NCBI GenBank assembly: GCA_002394205.1
Contig: DGTC01000057.1
Coordinates: 1 to 11,886 of the forward strand
Length of the DNA: 11,886 nt
DNA from: Lachnospira sp. UBA4346
GTDB taxonomy: Bacteria; Bacillota; Clostridia; Lachnospirales; Lachnospiraceae
Direction of reading: 5' to 3'
Of the stretch, positions 1 to 6,910 are shown one piece after another. Numbering within the stretch: the first letter of the stretch is position 1; each line of letters opens with the position of its first letter. The notes beneath the pieces were generated by a model. That model had not been told where the DNA came from, did not search any database, and saw only the letters and a list, made by a program, of their open reading frames with translations. Made by a program: the position numbers and the translations under genes.

Positions 1-965
1 TCCTGCATATCCTTATTATATGCAAGAGGAATTCCCTTCATTGTAGTAAGAAGACTCATTAAAGCACCGTATACACGACCGGTCTTACCACGAACAAGTT
101 CAGCAATATCCGGATTCTTCTTCTGTGGCATAATAGAACTGCCTGTACTATAAGCATCATCTAATTCAATGAATTTATATTCATTTGAGTTCCAAATGCA
201 GATTTCTTCTGAAAAACGGCTTAAATGCATCATAATAGTGGAAAGCGCATTTAAGAATTCGATTAAATAATCTCTGTCAGATACAGAATCCATACTGTTT
301 AATGTAGGACCGGTAAATCCTAATAAAGAAGCTGTTAATTCTCTGTCAAGCGGATATGTAGTACCGGCTAACGCTCCGGCACCGAGAGGGCAGTAGTTCA
401 TACGCTTATAGATATCGGCAAGACGAGAACGGTCACGCTTAAACATTTCAAAATAAGCACCAAAGTGATGTGCAACGGTTACTGGCTGTGCTTTCTGTAA
501 ATGTGTGAAGCCCGGCATATATGTTTCTGTATTTTCTTTCATGATACGAAGGATTACCTGCATCAATTCGTATAATTCTGCATCCACATTGCATACTTCA
601 TCACGTGTAAACAGACGCATATCTAAGGCAACCTGATCGTTACGGCTGCGTCCGGTATGCAATTTCTTACCAACGTCACCGATACGTTCAATTAAAGTTG
701 CTTCCATAAATGTATGAATATCTTCATATTCATCAGTAATTTCTATAACACCATTTTCAATATCAGATAAGATGCCCTTTAAGCCATCCTGAATCTGCTT
801 GCTTTCATCCATGGAAATGATACCCTGACGACCAAGCATTTCGGCATGTGCAATACTTCCGCGTACATCCTGACGGAAAAACTTCTGATCGAAAGAGATT
901 GAAGCATTAAAATTATTTACCAACTGGTTTGTTTCTTTTGTAAATCGTCCACCCCAAAGTTTCAT
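1..965 (-). CDS. argH: Argininosuccinate lyase, C-terminal part cut by window edge
   Basis: Argininosuccinate lyase cleaves argininosuccinate to arginine and fumarate, the last step of arginine synthesis, in the cytoplasm as a homotetramer. About 321 codons are visible, starting MKLWGGRFTKETNQ, the usual ArgH N terminus. Family marks seen in the translation: HTGRSRNDQVALDMRL near residues 103-118, GFTHLQKAQPVTVAHH near 152-167 (the conserved His of the THLQ motif is about residue 155), and the fumarase/lyase signature GSSIMPQKKNP near 275-285, whose flexible loop carries the catalytic serine. The ATG at 963-965 has an AGGAGG ribosome binding site 10 bases upstream. The gene lies 17 bp after the stop of the YfhO-family gene and is probably co-transcribed with it. 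No argG is visible next to it. The rest of the enzyme (usual total about 460 residues) lies beyond position 1, so the truncation comes from the window, not from a mutation. Confidence 0.97.
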   Translation of the reverse strand, partial: MKLWGGRFTKETNQLVNNFNASISFDQKFFRQDVRGSIAHAEMLGRQGIISMDESKQIQDGLKGILSDIENGVIEITDEYEDIHTFMEATLIERIGDVGKKLHTGRSRNDQVALDMRLFTRDEVCNVDAELYELMQVILRIMKENTETYMPGFTHLQKAQPVTVAHHFGAYFEMFKRDRSRLADIYKRMNYCPLGAGALAGTTYPLDRELTASLLGFTGPTLNSMDSVSDRDYLIEFLNALSTIMMHLSRFSEEICIWNSNEYKFIELDDAYSTGSSIMPQKKNPDIAELVRGKTGRVYGALMSLLTTMKGIPLAYNKDMQ

Positions 966-985
966 AGTAAGGAGCCCTCCTTTTA
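966..985 (-). promoter_or_regulatory. argH ribosome binding site inside a small palindrome next to the upstream stop codon
   Basis: Read on the minus strand, the bases at 982-969 are AAGGAGGGCTCCTT, in which AAGGAG and CTCCTT are complementary. The AGGAGG ribosome binding site of argH (976-981) therefore lies in one arm of a possible hairpin with a very short loop. The TAA stop of the upstream gene (983-985) directly abuts it. The palindrome is seen directly. That ribosomes finishing the upstream gene open it and couple argH translation is inference. Confidence 0.5.
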
Positions 986-3718
986 TTCGTTGTTATTTGT
1001 AGTATCTTGTTTGTTTTCTGTGACATTCTTTGTATCTGGTGCTGAATCTGTATCGTCAGATGCGAAAGATGTAGTATTCACAGGTGTGTTCTGAGGAACA
1101 GAAGTTGTAGTATCTTTTTTGATAATAACATCTGATTCATTGATCAGGTTCTGTACCCATACAGGATATTTATCTGTTGTAATCTTTCCATTTTTACGGA
1201 AACGATTGAATAAATATACAGCAATTACTATCATAATGCATAAAGCAGTAATAATGCAACCCTTAATCAAATGAACCGGTGTATATTTTAAAGTAATTGT
1301 ATGTGAACCTTCTGTTAAATCGCAGGCAAGCAATGCATCCTTAAATGCATACGTATTCACTTTTTTACCGTCGATGCGAACTGTCCAGCCACCGTCATAT
1401 GGGATTGAAAAGAGGAATACACCATCTTTGACTGCATCCACGGTTCCTTCAATACGTGTATTTGTATGTTTGCTTACAGATAATCCGCTTTCATTTAATT
1501 TGTTAAATGCAGATACAAAACGGTCTGTTTCTAATGTGTATACAAGAAGTTCCTGCATATTTGTATCAGAATAGACTTCGATAGAATCAGCAGTTGTTAC
1601 ATATCCAATGTCCATGATTCGGTTGCCATTTTTTAAACCACTGAAATTTGTAGCAGAGCCATTGATATTTACGGTAACAGAATCGGTATTGTTATTATTT
1701 TGCAAATACAGATAGAGATGTCCGTTTTTAATTGGTTCAATGGTTGTATCTGTGATGGTTTTAAAATCATAAGTCAGTGTAAACATACTTGAAATATCTG
1801 TCGCTGCTTTTATGAAGCTGTTCTGGTTATCAATTCCGTTGTACATTGAATTAGGCTTCCAAGTTTCGTCAATATCAGAATTAAGCAGAAATCCGATAGG
1901 TAATGTATAATTATTTTTATAAATGAATTCACCGTCTGAACCAGTGTAATAAGTAAGTAAGCGATCTTCAGCCAGATGCTTATTGCTGATTACGTATTTT
2001 ACAGAAAATAGTGAATTTGTAAGCATTGTAGCACCGTTATAACCGTATGCATTTGTTGAATGTTCAAATCCAAGATATCCGAGCAGTTCTGACATTCCGG
2101 CATTAGATGTCGATGAAAATGTAGAAATGCTATGATAGTTATGCCATGCACCGTCATTTTTAGAACGTGCTCCTAAGACTTTGTCCATACGATATAACTC
2201 AGAATCTTCTTCGGCAACAGTATCCGTTACAGTTGCTACAGCATCATAGTCTAATAAATATCCCGTTCTTCCGGTTGTACCGATACCGGTTGAATTCATA
2301 TTTAATGAACATTCAATCATACATGCGGAAAATACGAAGAAGAGTAATACAGGTATTCTCCAATGTGTTTTTTTGTGTAGATATAACAGCAATGCATAAA
2401 ACAGAATGAATCCACCACTGATGTATACAATCTTGAAATCATAGGTCTTATCAACAGTAAAGATTTGTTCAACAAGGAGTAAAAATGCCATTGCAATACA
2501 TACAGCACTTCCCAGCTGTTTTTCTGATATTGATTCAATATGATCAAATGCTTCGTAACTCATGGTTAATACGAAGAAAATATAAATAAATGCCTGTCTG
2601 CATGGAAGACTGTTTGGATAATGGAATCCATGCCAGATAAAGTTTGGAATATTCAGGTTGAATGCAAGCAGAAAGACAAGCAGTAAAACGATTTTACCAA
2701 TCTTTTCTGTTGTTTTTACTTTTTTATCCATTGCATAAAGCGGAACAAGTAAAAATACAGCAACACCACAGTAAATATTCGGATAGTGTTCAAGACCGAG
2801 ATGAACGGGTACGTCAATAAGCTGTCTGGTCAACATTTGTAATACAGAAAAATATGCAGTTAGTGTCTGCGGAAATGAAATATCACTTGAAGCAGACAGA
2901 CTGAATGTGTACATTTCTGGTAATAATAAACATGCGGCAAGACCGCCGGCAAGTAATGAGTAAATGCCCCAATGAAGGAATTTTTTACAATAAATGAACG
3001 GATGTTTGTTACCATCGTAAGCAAGTATTAATACAATGAAATACAAGATGACAGACATACAAACCATGATGGAAATGTAATAATTTGTATAAATACATAA
3101 TCCAAGTGTAATAGTGTATAAAAGGCATTTGTTTTCATTTACAAGACGTTCCAGTCCAAGAAAAATCAATGGGACCAAAATGATGCAGTCTAACCACATA
3201 ATGTTCCAACTGTAAGCGGCGATATAGCCCGACATCGCATAAAACATACCAAAGAGAGCAATAACGCTGTTTTTGTTGTGAAAATGATGTGTGATATAAT
3301 AAGTCATTGCAACGCTGGCAGCACCGATTTTTAAAATGATGAGTGTATTCATAATTTCAATCATATATTTCTGTGGAAATAATATGATGAACCAGTTTGC
3401 AGGACTTGCCAGATAATAAGCATACAAAGAGGTAAAATTCGTTCCCATGCCGATATCCCATGAGTAAGTCAAGCCTTCCCCTGATTTTAACTTATGCCAT
3501 AATTCAGAAAAAAATGGTGCATATTGGTGATACATATCGGAACGTAAATAGCAGTTATCACCAAATGGAAAAATTTCCTTTACATAATAAAGGGTAATCA
3601 TACACAGAACCGGAACCAAAAAAGCAATCAGATATACGATATTTCCGGAAAGACGGTATTTATCTGAATTCTCTAATAATTGCAGGCTCTTTCTTTTTCG
3701 TTTTGTTTTCGTATTCAA
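983..3718 (-). CDS. yfhO: YfhO-family multipass membrane protein (GT-C-type glycosyltransferase fold)
   Basis: This 911-residue integral membrane protein belongs to the YfhO family, which has a GT-C-like architecture. In Bacillus subtilis YfhO, and in the related Listeria GtlB, the family is linked to adding sugars to lipoteichoic acid outside the membrane; the substrate here is unknown. The first membrane helix is at about 27-46. It is followed by an extracellular loop with acidic residues typical of the family (D54, and D61 in the segment LRSDMYHQYAPFF), then WDIGMGTNF (87-95). About a dozen hydrophobic helices follow. A soluble extracellular region covers roughly 480-830, with the characteristic closing segment IPYDGGWTVRIDGKKV. 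One last helix and a cytoplasmic Thr/Asn/Asp-rich tail end the protein. The start is a TTG at 3716-3718, chosen because a strong GGGAGGA site (3724-3730) lies 5 bases upstream and no better in-frame start exists. It is first in a transcript with argH, driven by the promoter at 3785-3813. Confidence 0.88.
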   Translation of the reverse strand: MNTKTKRKRKSLQLLENSDKYRLSGNIVYLIAFLVPVLCMITLYYVKEIFPFGDNCYLRSDMYHQYAPFFSELWHKLKSGEGLTYSWDIGMGTNFTSLYAYYLASPANWFIILFPQKYMIEIMNTLIILKIGAASVAMTYYITHHFHNKNSVIALFGMFYAMSGYIAAYSWNIMWLDCIILVPLIFLGLERLVNENKCLLYTITLGLCIYTNYYISIMVCMSVILYFIVLILAYDGNKHPFIYCKKFLHWGIYSLLAGGLAACLLLPEMYTFSLSASSDISFPQTLTAYFSVLQMLTRQLIDVPVHLGLEHYPNIYCGVAVFLLVPLYAMDKKVKTTEKIGKIVLLLVFLLAFNLNIPNFIWHGFHYPNSLPCRQAFIYIFFVLTMSYEAFDHIESISEKQLGSAVCIAMAFLLLVEQIFTVDKTYDFKIVYISGGFILFYALLLYLHKKTHWRIPVLLFFVFSACMIECSLNMNSTGIGTTGRTGYLLDYDAVATVTDTVAEEDSELYRMDKVLGARSKNDGAWHNYHSISTFSSTSNAGMSELLGYLGFEHSTNAYGYNGATMLTNSLFSVKYVISNKHLAEDRLLTYYTGSDGEFIYKNNYTLPIGFLLNSDIDETWKPNSMYNGIDNQNSFIKAATDISSMFTLTYDFKTITDTTIEPIKNGHLYLYLQNNNNTDSVTVNINGSATNFSGLKNGNRIMDIGYVTTADSIEVYSDTNMQELLVYTLETDRFVSAFNKLNESGLSVSKHTNTRIEGTVDAVKDGVFLFSIPYDGGWTVRIDGKKVNTYAFKDALLACDLTEGSHTITLKYTPVHLIKGCIITALCIMIVIAVYLFNRFRKNGKITTDKYPVWVQNLINESDVIIKKDTTTSVPQNTPVNTTSFASDDTDSAPDTKNVTENKQDTTNNNE

Positions 3719-3739
3719 AGCAATCCTCCCATAAATTAT

Positions 3740-3772
3740 TGTAATGATTATTTAGAAAATAAAATCATTACA
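3740..3772 (-). repeat. 10-bp perfect inverted repeat in the yfhO leader (possible operator)
   Basis: TGTAATGATT (3740-3749) and its exact complement AATCATTACA (3763-3772) flank a 13-base A/T-rich spacer. The repeat starts about 13 bp downstream of the predicted -10 box of the minus-strand promoter, so it would be at the very start of the transcript. It could be a repressor operator or an mRNA stem-loop. One half with its spacer, read as TAAATAATCATTA on the minus strand, loosely resembles an arginine-repressor box. That is interesting only because argH is in the same transcript, and the match is weak in such AT-rich DNA. Confidence 0.5.
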
Positions 3773-3784
3773 CAGATACCTATT

Positions 3785-3813
3785 ATTGTACTATATTCTG
3801 TAATTTCTGTAAA
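3785..3813 (-). promoter_or_regulatory. Sigma-A promoter for yfhO-argH
   Basis: On the minus strand a TTTACA -35 box (3808-3813) and a TACAAT -10 box (3785-3790) are separated by exactly 17 bp. Each box differs from consensus at one or two positions. Transcription should start near 3778, giving a leader of about 60 bases before the TTG start at 3718. Confidence 0.75.
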
Positions 3814-3861
3814 TAAATGATTTTAAAGGAAACGCAAAAGAAAACCAATCGAAAATTTTTC

Positions 3862-3890
3862 TTGTAATCTTTCAGAAGATTCGGTACAAT
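3862..3890 (+). promoter_or_regulatory. Sigma-A promoter for comEA and following genes
   Basis: A TTGTAA -35 box (3862-3867) and a TACAAT -10 box (3885-3890) are 17 bp apart. Most of the spacer is a palindrome, AATCTT-TCAG-AAGATT (3866-3881), which could be an operator overlapping the -35 box. The expected transcription start is near 3897, about 50 bases before the comEA start. The promoter is divergent from the yfhO promoter, with the two -35 boxes about 50 bp apart. Confidence 0.65.
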
Positions 3891-3911
3891 GAAAGGGTAT
3901 GCAAAGGGGAA

Positions 3912-3939
3912 CTTATACAATTATTAGAGGTATAAGGAG
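3912..3939 (+). promoter_or_regulatory. comEA ribosome binding site partly inside a leader hairpin
   Basis: AAGGAG at 3934-3939 sits 6 bases before the ATG at 3946 and directly against the ATG at 3940, which favours 3946 as the true start. The bases CTTATAC (3912-3918) and GTATAAG (3930-3936) are exact complements across an 11-base loop, so the first half of the ribosome binding site could be paired. The stem is only 7 bp and A/T-rich, so its effect is uncertain. Confidence 0.4.
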
Positions 3940-3945
3940 ATGCAT

Positions 3946-4620
3946 ATGAGTTTCAATTATAAAAATTTGAAGAAAAAGCTAGAACAAATAGATAAAAGAG
4001 TAATACGCTATGTTGCTGTTTTTACAGTTGTTTTTTTATGCAGTTGTATTTATGGTGGACAGCGTCTTTGGGGAAAGGCGCAGACACAACAACAGCCGGC
4101 AGTACGATTAGACAATGAACAACGTGAGACAAAAGAAGCGGTAACAGTACCGCGGGAAGTATTATCGAGTACCCAGTCTGTTACGGAGGAACAATTGTAT
4201 TATGTATACATTTGTGGTGCCGTTGAACAGGAAGGTGTATACCAGTGCAAAGCTGGGAGCAGGTTGTATGAAGCAATTGAACAGGCAGGCGGCTTTTTGG
4301 ATGAAGCCAATAAGAGTAGCCTGAATTTGGTGGATTTAGTGGCGGATGGACAGAAGATTTACGTGCCTTCTAAGACGGAAAGTGAAGAAAGCGGTGTTGT
4401 ATCAGAAGAGGTTCAGCAGCAGGTATCGAATCGCGTGAATTTGAATACAGCGAGTAAAGAACAGCTGTTGACTTTACCGGGAATCGGTGAATCCAAAGCA
4501 GAGGATATTATAAAATACCGTTCGACCAATGGAAAATTTCAGAAACCGGAAGATATTAAGAAGATATCTGGAATTAAAGAGGCTGCCTATAATAAGATTA
4601 AAGACAAAATCTGTGTGTGA
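3946..4620 (+). CDS. comEA: ComEA, membrane-anchored DNA-binding receptor for transformation
   Basis: ComEA binds double-stranded DNA outside the cytoplasmic membrane and hands it to the ComEC channel during natural transformation. The 224-residue protein shows the full family layout. A basic N terminus and one membrane anchor lie at about 20-38. A Gln/Glu-rich linker follows, then an SLBB domain at about 84-142 (VYICGAVEQEGVY through QKIYVPS). A second acidic linker leads to a C-terminal pair of helix-hairpin-helix DNA-binding motifs introduced by VNLNTAS (164-170): LPGIGESKAEDIIKYR at about 177-192 and ISGIKEAAYNKIKDKI at about 207-222. The ATG at 3946 is preferred over that at 3940 because AAGGAG lies 6 bases before it. 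This is the first gene of the plus-strand series. comEC follows only after three signalling genes, and the comEB usually found in Bacillus operons is absent. An LCSC string in the anchor resembles a lipobox, but ComEA proteins are normally plain anchored proteins. Confidence 0.93.
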   Translation: MSFNYKNLKKKLEQIDKRVIRYVAVFTVVFLCSCIYGGQRLWGKAQTQQQPAVRLDNEQRETKEAVTVPREVLSSTQSVTEEQLYYVYICGAVEQEGVYQCKAGSRLYEAIEQAGGFLDEANKSSLNLVDLVADGQKIYVPSKTESEESGVVSEEVQQQVSNRVNLNTASKEQLLTLPGIGESKAEDIIKYRSTNGKFQKPEDIKKISGIKEAAYNKIKDKICV

Positions 4621-4622
4621 GA

Positions 4623-4650
4623 TTTAAAGAATATTACTATATAGTATAAT
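4623..4650 (+). promoter_or_regulatory. Possible promoter for the two-component genes with an overlapping palindrome
   Basis: In the 70-bp gap after comEA there is a perfect TATAAT box (4645-4650) with a weak TTTAAA -35 box (4623-4628) 16 bp upstream. The perfect 12-bp palindrome TACTATATAGTA (4635-4646) overlaps the -10 box and could bind a dimeric regulator. AT-rich DNA gives such boxes by chance, so this may or may not be an internal promoter of the series. Confidence 0.4.
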
Positions 4651-4690
4651 AATCATATAAAGTAAGACAGATATGATGAAAGGAAATGAA

Positions 4691-5383
4691 ATGGCAAGTA
4701 GAGTATTAGTTGTAGATGATGAAAAGTTAATCGTAAAGGGATTGAAATTCAGTCTTGAACAGGATGGGATGGAAGTGACAAGTGCATATGATGGGGAAGA
4801 GGCACTTACATTGGCAAAAGAGAACCGATACGATATGATTCTGCTTGATATTATGCTTCCGAAAATGGACGGAATGGAAGTGTGTCAGCAGATACGCGAA
4901 TTTTCAGATGTTCCGATTATTATGCTCACAGCAAAAGGGGATGATATGGATAAGATTCTTGGTTTGGAGTATGGTGCGGATGACTATATTACAAAGCCAT
5001 TTAATATATTAGAAGTAAAGGCTAGAATGAAGGCAATTCTCCGTCGTAATTTAAGACACGAAGCAGAACCGCCTAAGAATAACATTATTACAGCGGGAAG
5101 TATGCGGATTGATATTGACAGTCGTACGTTACGAATTGATGACAGAGAGATTTATTTGACGGCAAAGGAATTTGATTTGGTTGAGCTGCTTGCACTCAAT
5201 CCGAATAAGGTCTATAGCAGAGAAATTCTGTTAAAAACAGTTTGGGGGAATGATTATCCGGGAGATGCAAGAACGGTTGATGTACATGTCAGAAGACTGC
5301 GTGAAAAAATCGAAGAGAATCCAAGTGATCCGAAGTATGTGCATACAAAATGGGGGGTTGGATATTATTTTAATCATGCCTGA
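4691..5383 (+). CDS. OmpR/PhoB-family response regulator
   Basis: This is a 230-residue DNA-binding response regulator. The receiver domain (about 1-115) has all key residues: the acidic pair D9-D10 in VLVVDDEK, the phosphate-accepting D53 in LLDIMLPKMDG, T80 in IIMLTAKGDD and K102 in YITKPF. The C-terminal winged-helix domain (about 130-230) carries the typical LTAKEFDLVELLALNPNKV and DARTVDVHVRRLREKIE segments. The target genes cannot be read from the sequence. An ATG at 4691 is chosen over those at 4673 and 4676 because AAAGGA (4679-4684) lies 6 bases before it and because VLVVDDE should be near the N terminus. It is followed 30 bp later by its histidine kinase. It looks intact. Subfamily (PhoP/WalR/ResD-like) cannot be settled by eye. 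Confidence 0.93.
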   Translation: MASRVLVVDDEKLIVKGLKFSLEQDGMEVTSAYDGEEALTLAKENRYDMILLDIMLPKMDGMEVCQQIREFSDVPIIMLTAKGDDMDKILGLEYGADDYITKPFNILEVKARMKAILRRNLRHEAEPPKNNIITAGSMRIDIDSRTLRIDDREIYLTAKEFDLVELLALNPNKVYSREILLKTVWGNDYPGDARTVDVHVRRLREKIEENPSDPKYVHTKWGVGYYFNHA

Positions 5384-5413
5384 TTGTATAGATGAGGTGG
5401 AAAGGGTAATGCA

Positions 5414-6910
5414 TTGATACATTTTAACAGAAAAGAGCAGGAAAAAACACATAAACAACGGAAGAATATCAAAGAACTCATTCATAACGGAGTATATTTA
5501 CTACATAGTATTCGTATTAGATTACTTGTAATTATGTTGGTGTTTTGTTTATTGCCGATGTTATTGGTATGGTGGATTTCCAATTATTTTTACCATCAGA
5601 ATCTGGTGGAAAATGAAGTTGCACAGATTCAAACCAAAGCTGCTGTGATTGCAGGTGAATTTAATGGATATGAGTCATTAACAGAAGCAAAATCAGCGGG
5701 CGTGTACGATTTGCTGGTCAGATATTCAAGTATTAATGCATTGCGTATTCGAGTTGTCAATCCGGAATTTGTTATTGATATGGATTCTTATTCTGTGGAA
5801 ACAGGTAAGATTCTTGTAAATGCGAGAGTTATTCGGAGTGTAAACAGCAAAAAAAGTTATTCAGAAAGCGATTCTAAAAATGGAGCGATTGAGGCGGTTG
5901 TTCCGATTACGAATCATGGTGAAGTGATAGGTGTACTGGTATTAGATACAGATGTTTCAGAAATTATTTCATTTGAAATGGATGTTTATGTGCAAGTGCG
6001 TGTAGTTGTGACAGGACTTTTGATTATATTCGTCTTATTTGCAATTATTATCAGTAAGCGTTTTGGCAGTAAATTTAAGGAAGCATTTGCTGTGATAACA
6101 GATGTTGCAAACGGGCATGTTGAAAAGCGGTTAAAACCGCAGGGATATATGGAACTTGTTGCATTGGCGAATGATTTCAACAAAATTATGGATAAAGCAT
6201 CTGCACAGGATGCAAGCCGACAGGAGTTTGTATCGAATGTATCGCATGAGTTACGAACACCGATTACGTCGATAAAAGTTTTGGCAGACTCCCTGAATAT
6301 GCAGGAAGATGTACCGGTAGAATTATATCGTGAATTTATGCAGGATATTACGAAGGAAATAGACCGTGAAAGTAAGATTATTGAAGATTTGTTGTCAATT
6401 GTTCGAATGGATAACCCTGTTTCGACGCTTAATATCGCATCTGTTAATGTGAATGAGTTGATGGAAATGGTCTTGACACGTTTGAAGCCGATTGCAGAAA
6501 AGAAGAATATTGAGATTCTTTTTGAGAGCTTCCGTCCGGTAGTTGCTGAAATTGACGAGGTGAAATTTACACAGGTGTTGTCAAATCTCGTTGATAATGC
6601 GATTAAATATAATAATATAGACGGCTGGGTGCATGTATCTTTGAACGCAGATTATCAATATTTTTATGTGCGTGTAGAGGATTCCGGGATTGGAATTCCA
6701 GAGGATAGTCAGGATATGGTATTTGAACGTTTTTACAGAGTGGACAAGGCACGGTCGAGAGAAACAGGTGGTACAGGATTAGGACTGGCCATTGTTAGAA
6801 AGATTATATTGATGCATCATGGAACAATTAAGGTGCATAGTGAAGAGAATGTAGGAACGACATTTACGGTAAGAATTCCATTAAATTATGTTGAAAAGGA
6901 AAATCTATGA
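5414..6910 (+). CDS. Membrane sensor histidine kinase, partner of the preceding regulator
   Basis: This 498-residue sensor kinase phosphorylates the response regulator encoded just upstream. Layout: a basic cytoplasmic N terminus, first membrane helix about 36-56, an extracellular sensing domain about 57-190 of probable PAS/Cache-like fold, second helix about 193-214, HAMP about 215-263, and a HisKA dimerisation helix with phosphorylated H278 in SNVSHELRTPITS. The HATPase domain has N395 in LVDNAIKYN (N box), D423 in VEDSGIGIP (G1), the FERFYR F box, and GGTGLGLAI from about 452 (G2). All catalytic boxes are present. The start is a TTG at 5414 with AAAGGG (5401-5406) 7 bases upstream. The nearby ATG at 5409 opens only ATG-CAT-TGA, whose stop overlaps the TTG. 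The stop overlaps the next gene by 4 bases (ATGA), which suggests coupled translation with the lipoprotein. The signal sensed is unknown. Confidence 0.93.
   Translation: MIHFNRKEQEKTHKQRKNIKELIHNGVYLLHSIRIRLLVIMLVFCLLPMLLVWWISNYFYHQNLVENEVAQIQTKAAVIAGEFNGYESLTEAKSAGVYDLLVRYSSINALRIRVVNPEFVIDMDSYSVETGKILVNARVIRSVNSKKSYSESDSKNGAIEAVVPITNHGEVIGVLVLDTDVSEIISFEMDVYVQVRVVVTGLLIIFVLFAIIISKRFGSKFKEAFAVITDVANGHVEKRLKPQGYMELVALANDFNKIMDKASAQDASRQEFVSNVSHELRTPITSIKVLADSLNMQEDVPVELYREFMQDITKEIDRESKIIEDLLSIVRMDNPVSTLNIASVNVNELMEMVLTRLKPIAEKKNIEILFESFRPVVAEIDEVKFTQVLSNLVDNAIKYNNIDGWVHVSLNADYQYFYVRVEDSGIGIPEDSQDMVFERFYRVDKARSRETGGTGLGLAIVRKIILMHHGTIKVHSEENVGTTFTVRIPLNYVEKENL

Noticed and set aside
1374..2409. 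Plus-strand open frames inside the YfhO-family gene
   Set aside because: Both are short antisense frames of a clearly coding minus-strand gene, with no recognisable domain.
3975..4050. Lipobox-like LCSC string in the ComEA membrane anchor
   Set aside because: Cys at -2 is atypical, and ComEA proteins are normally held by an uncleaved N-terminal anchor, so a lipoprotein call is not supported.
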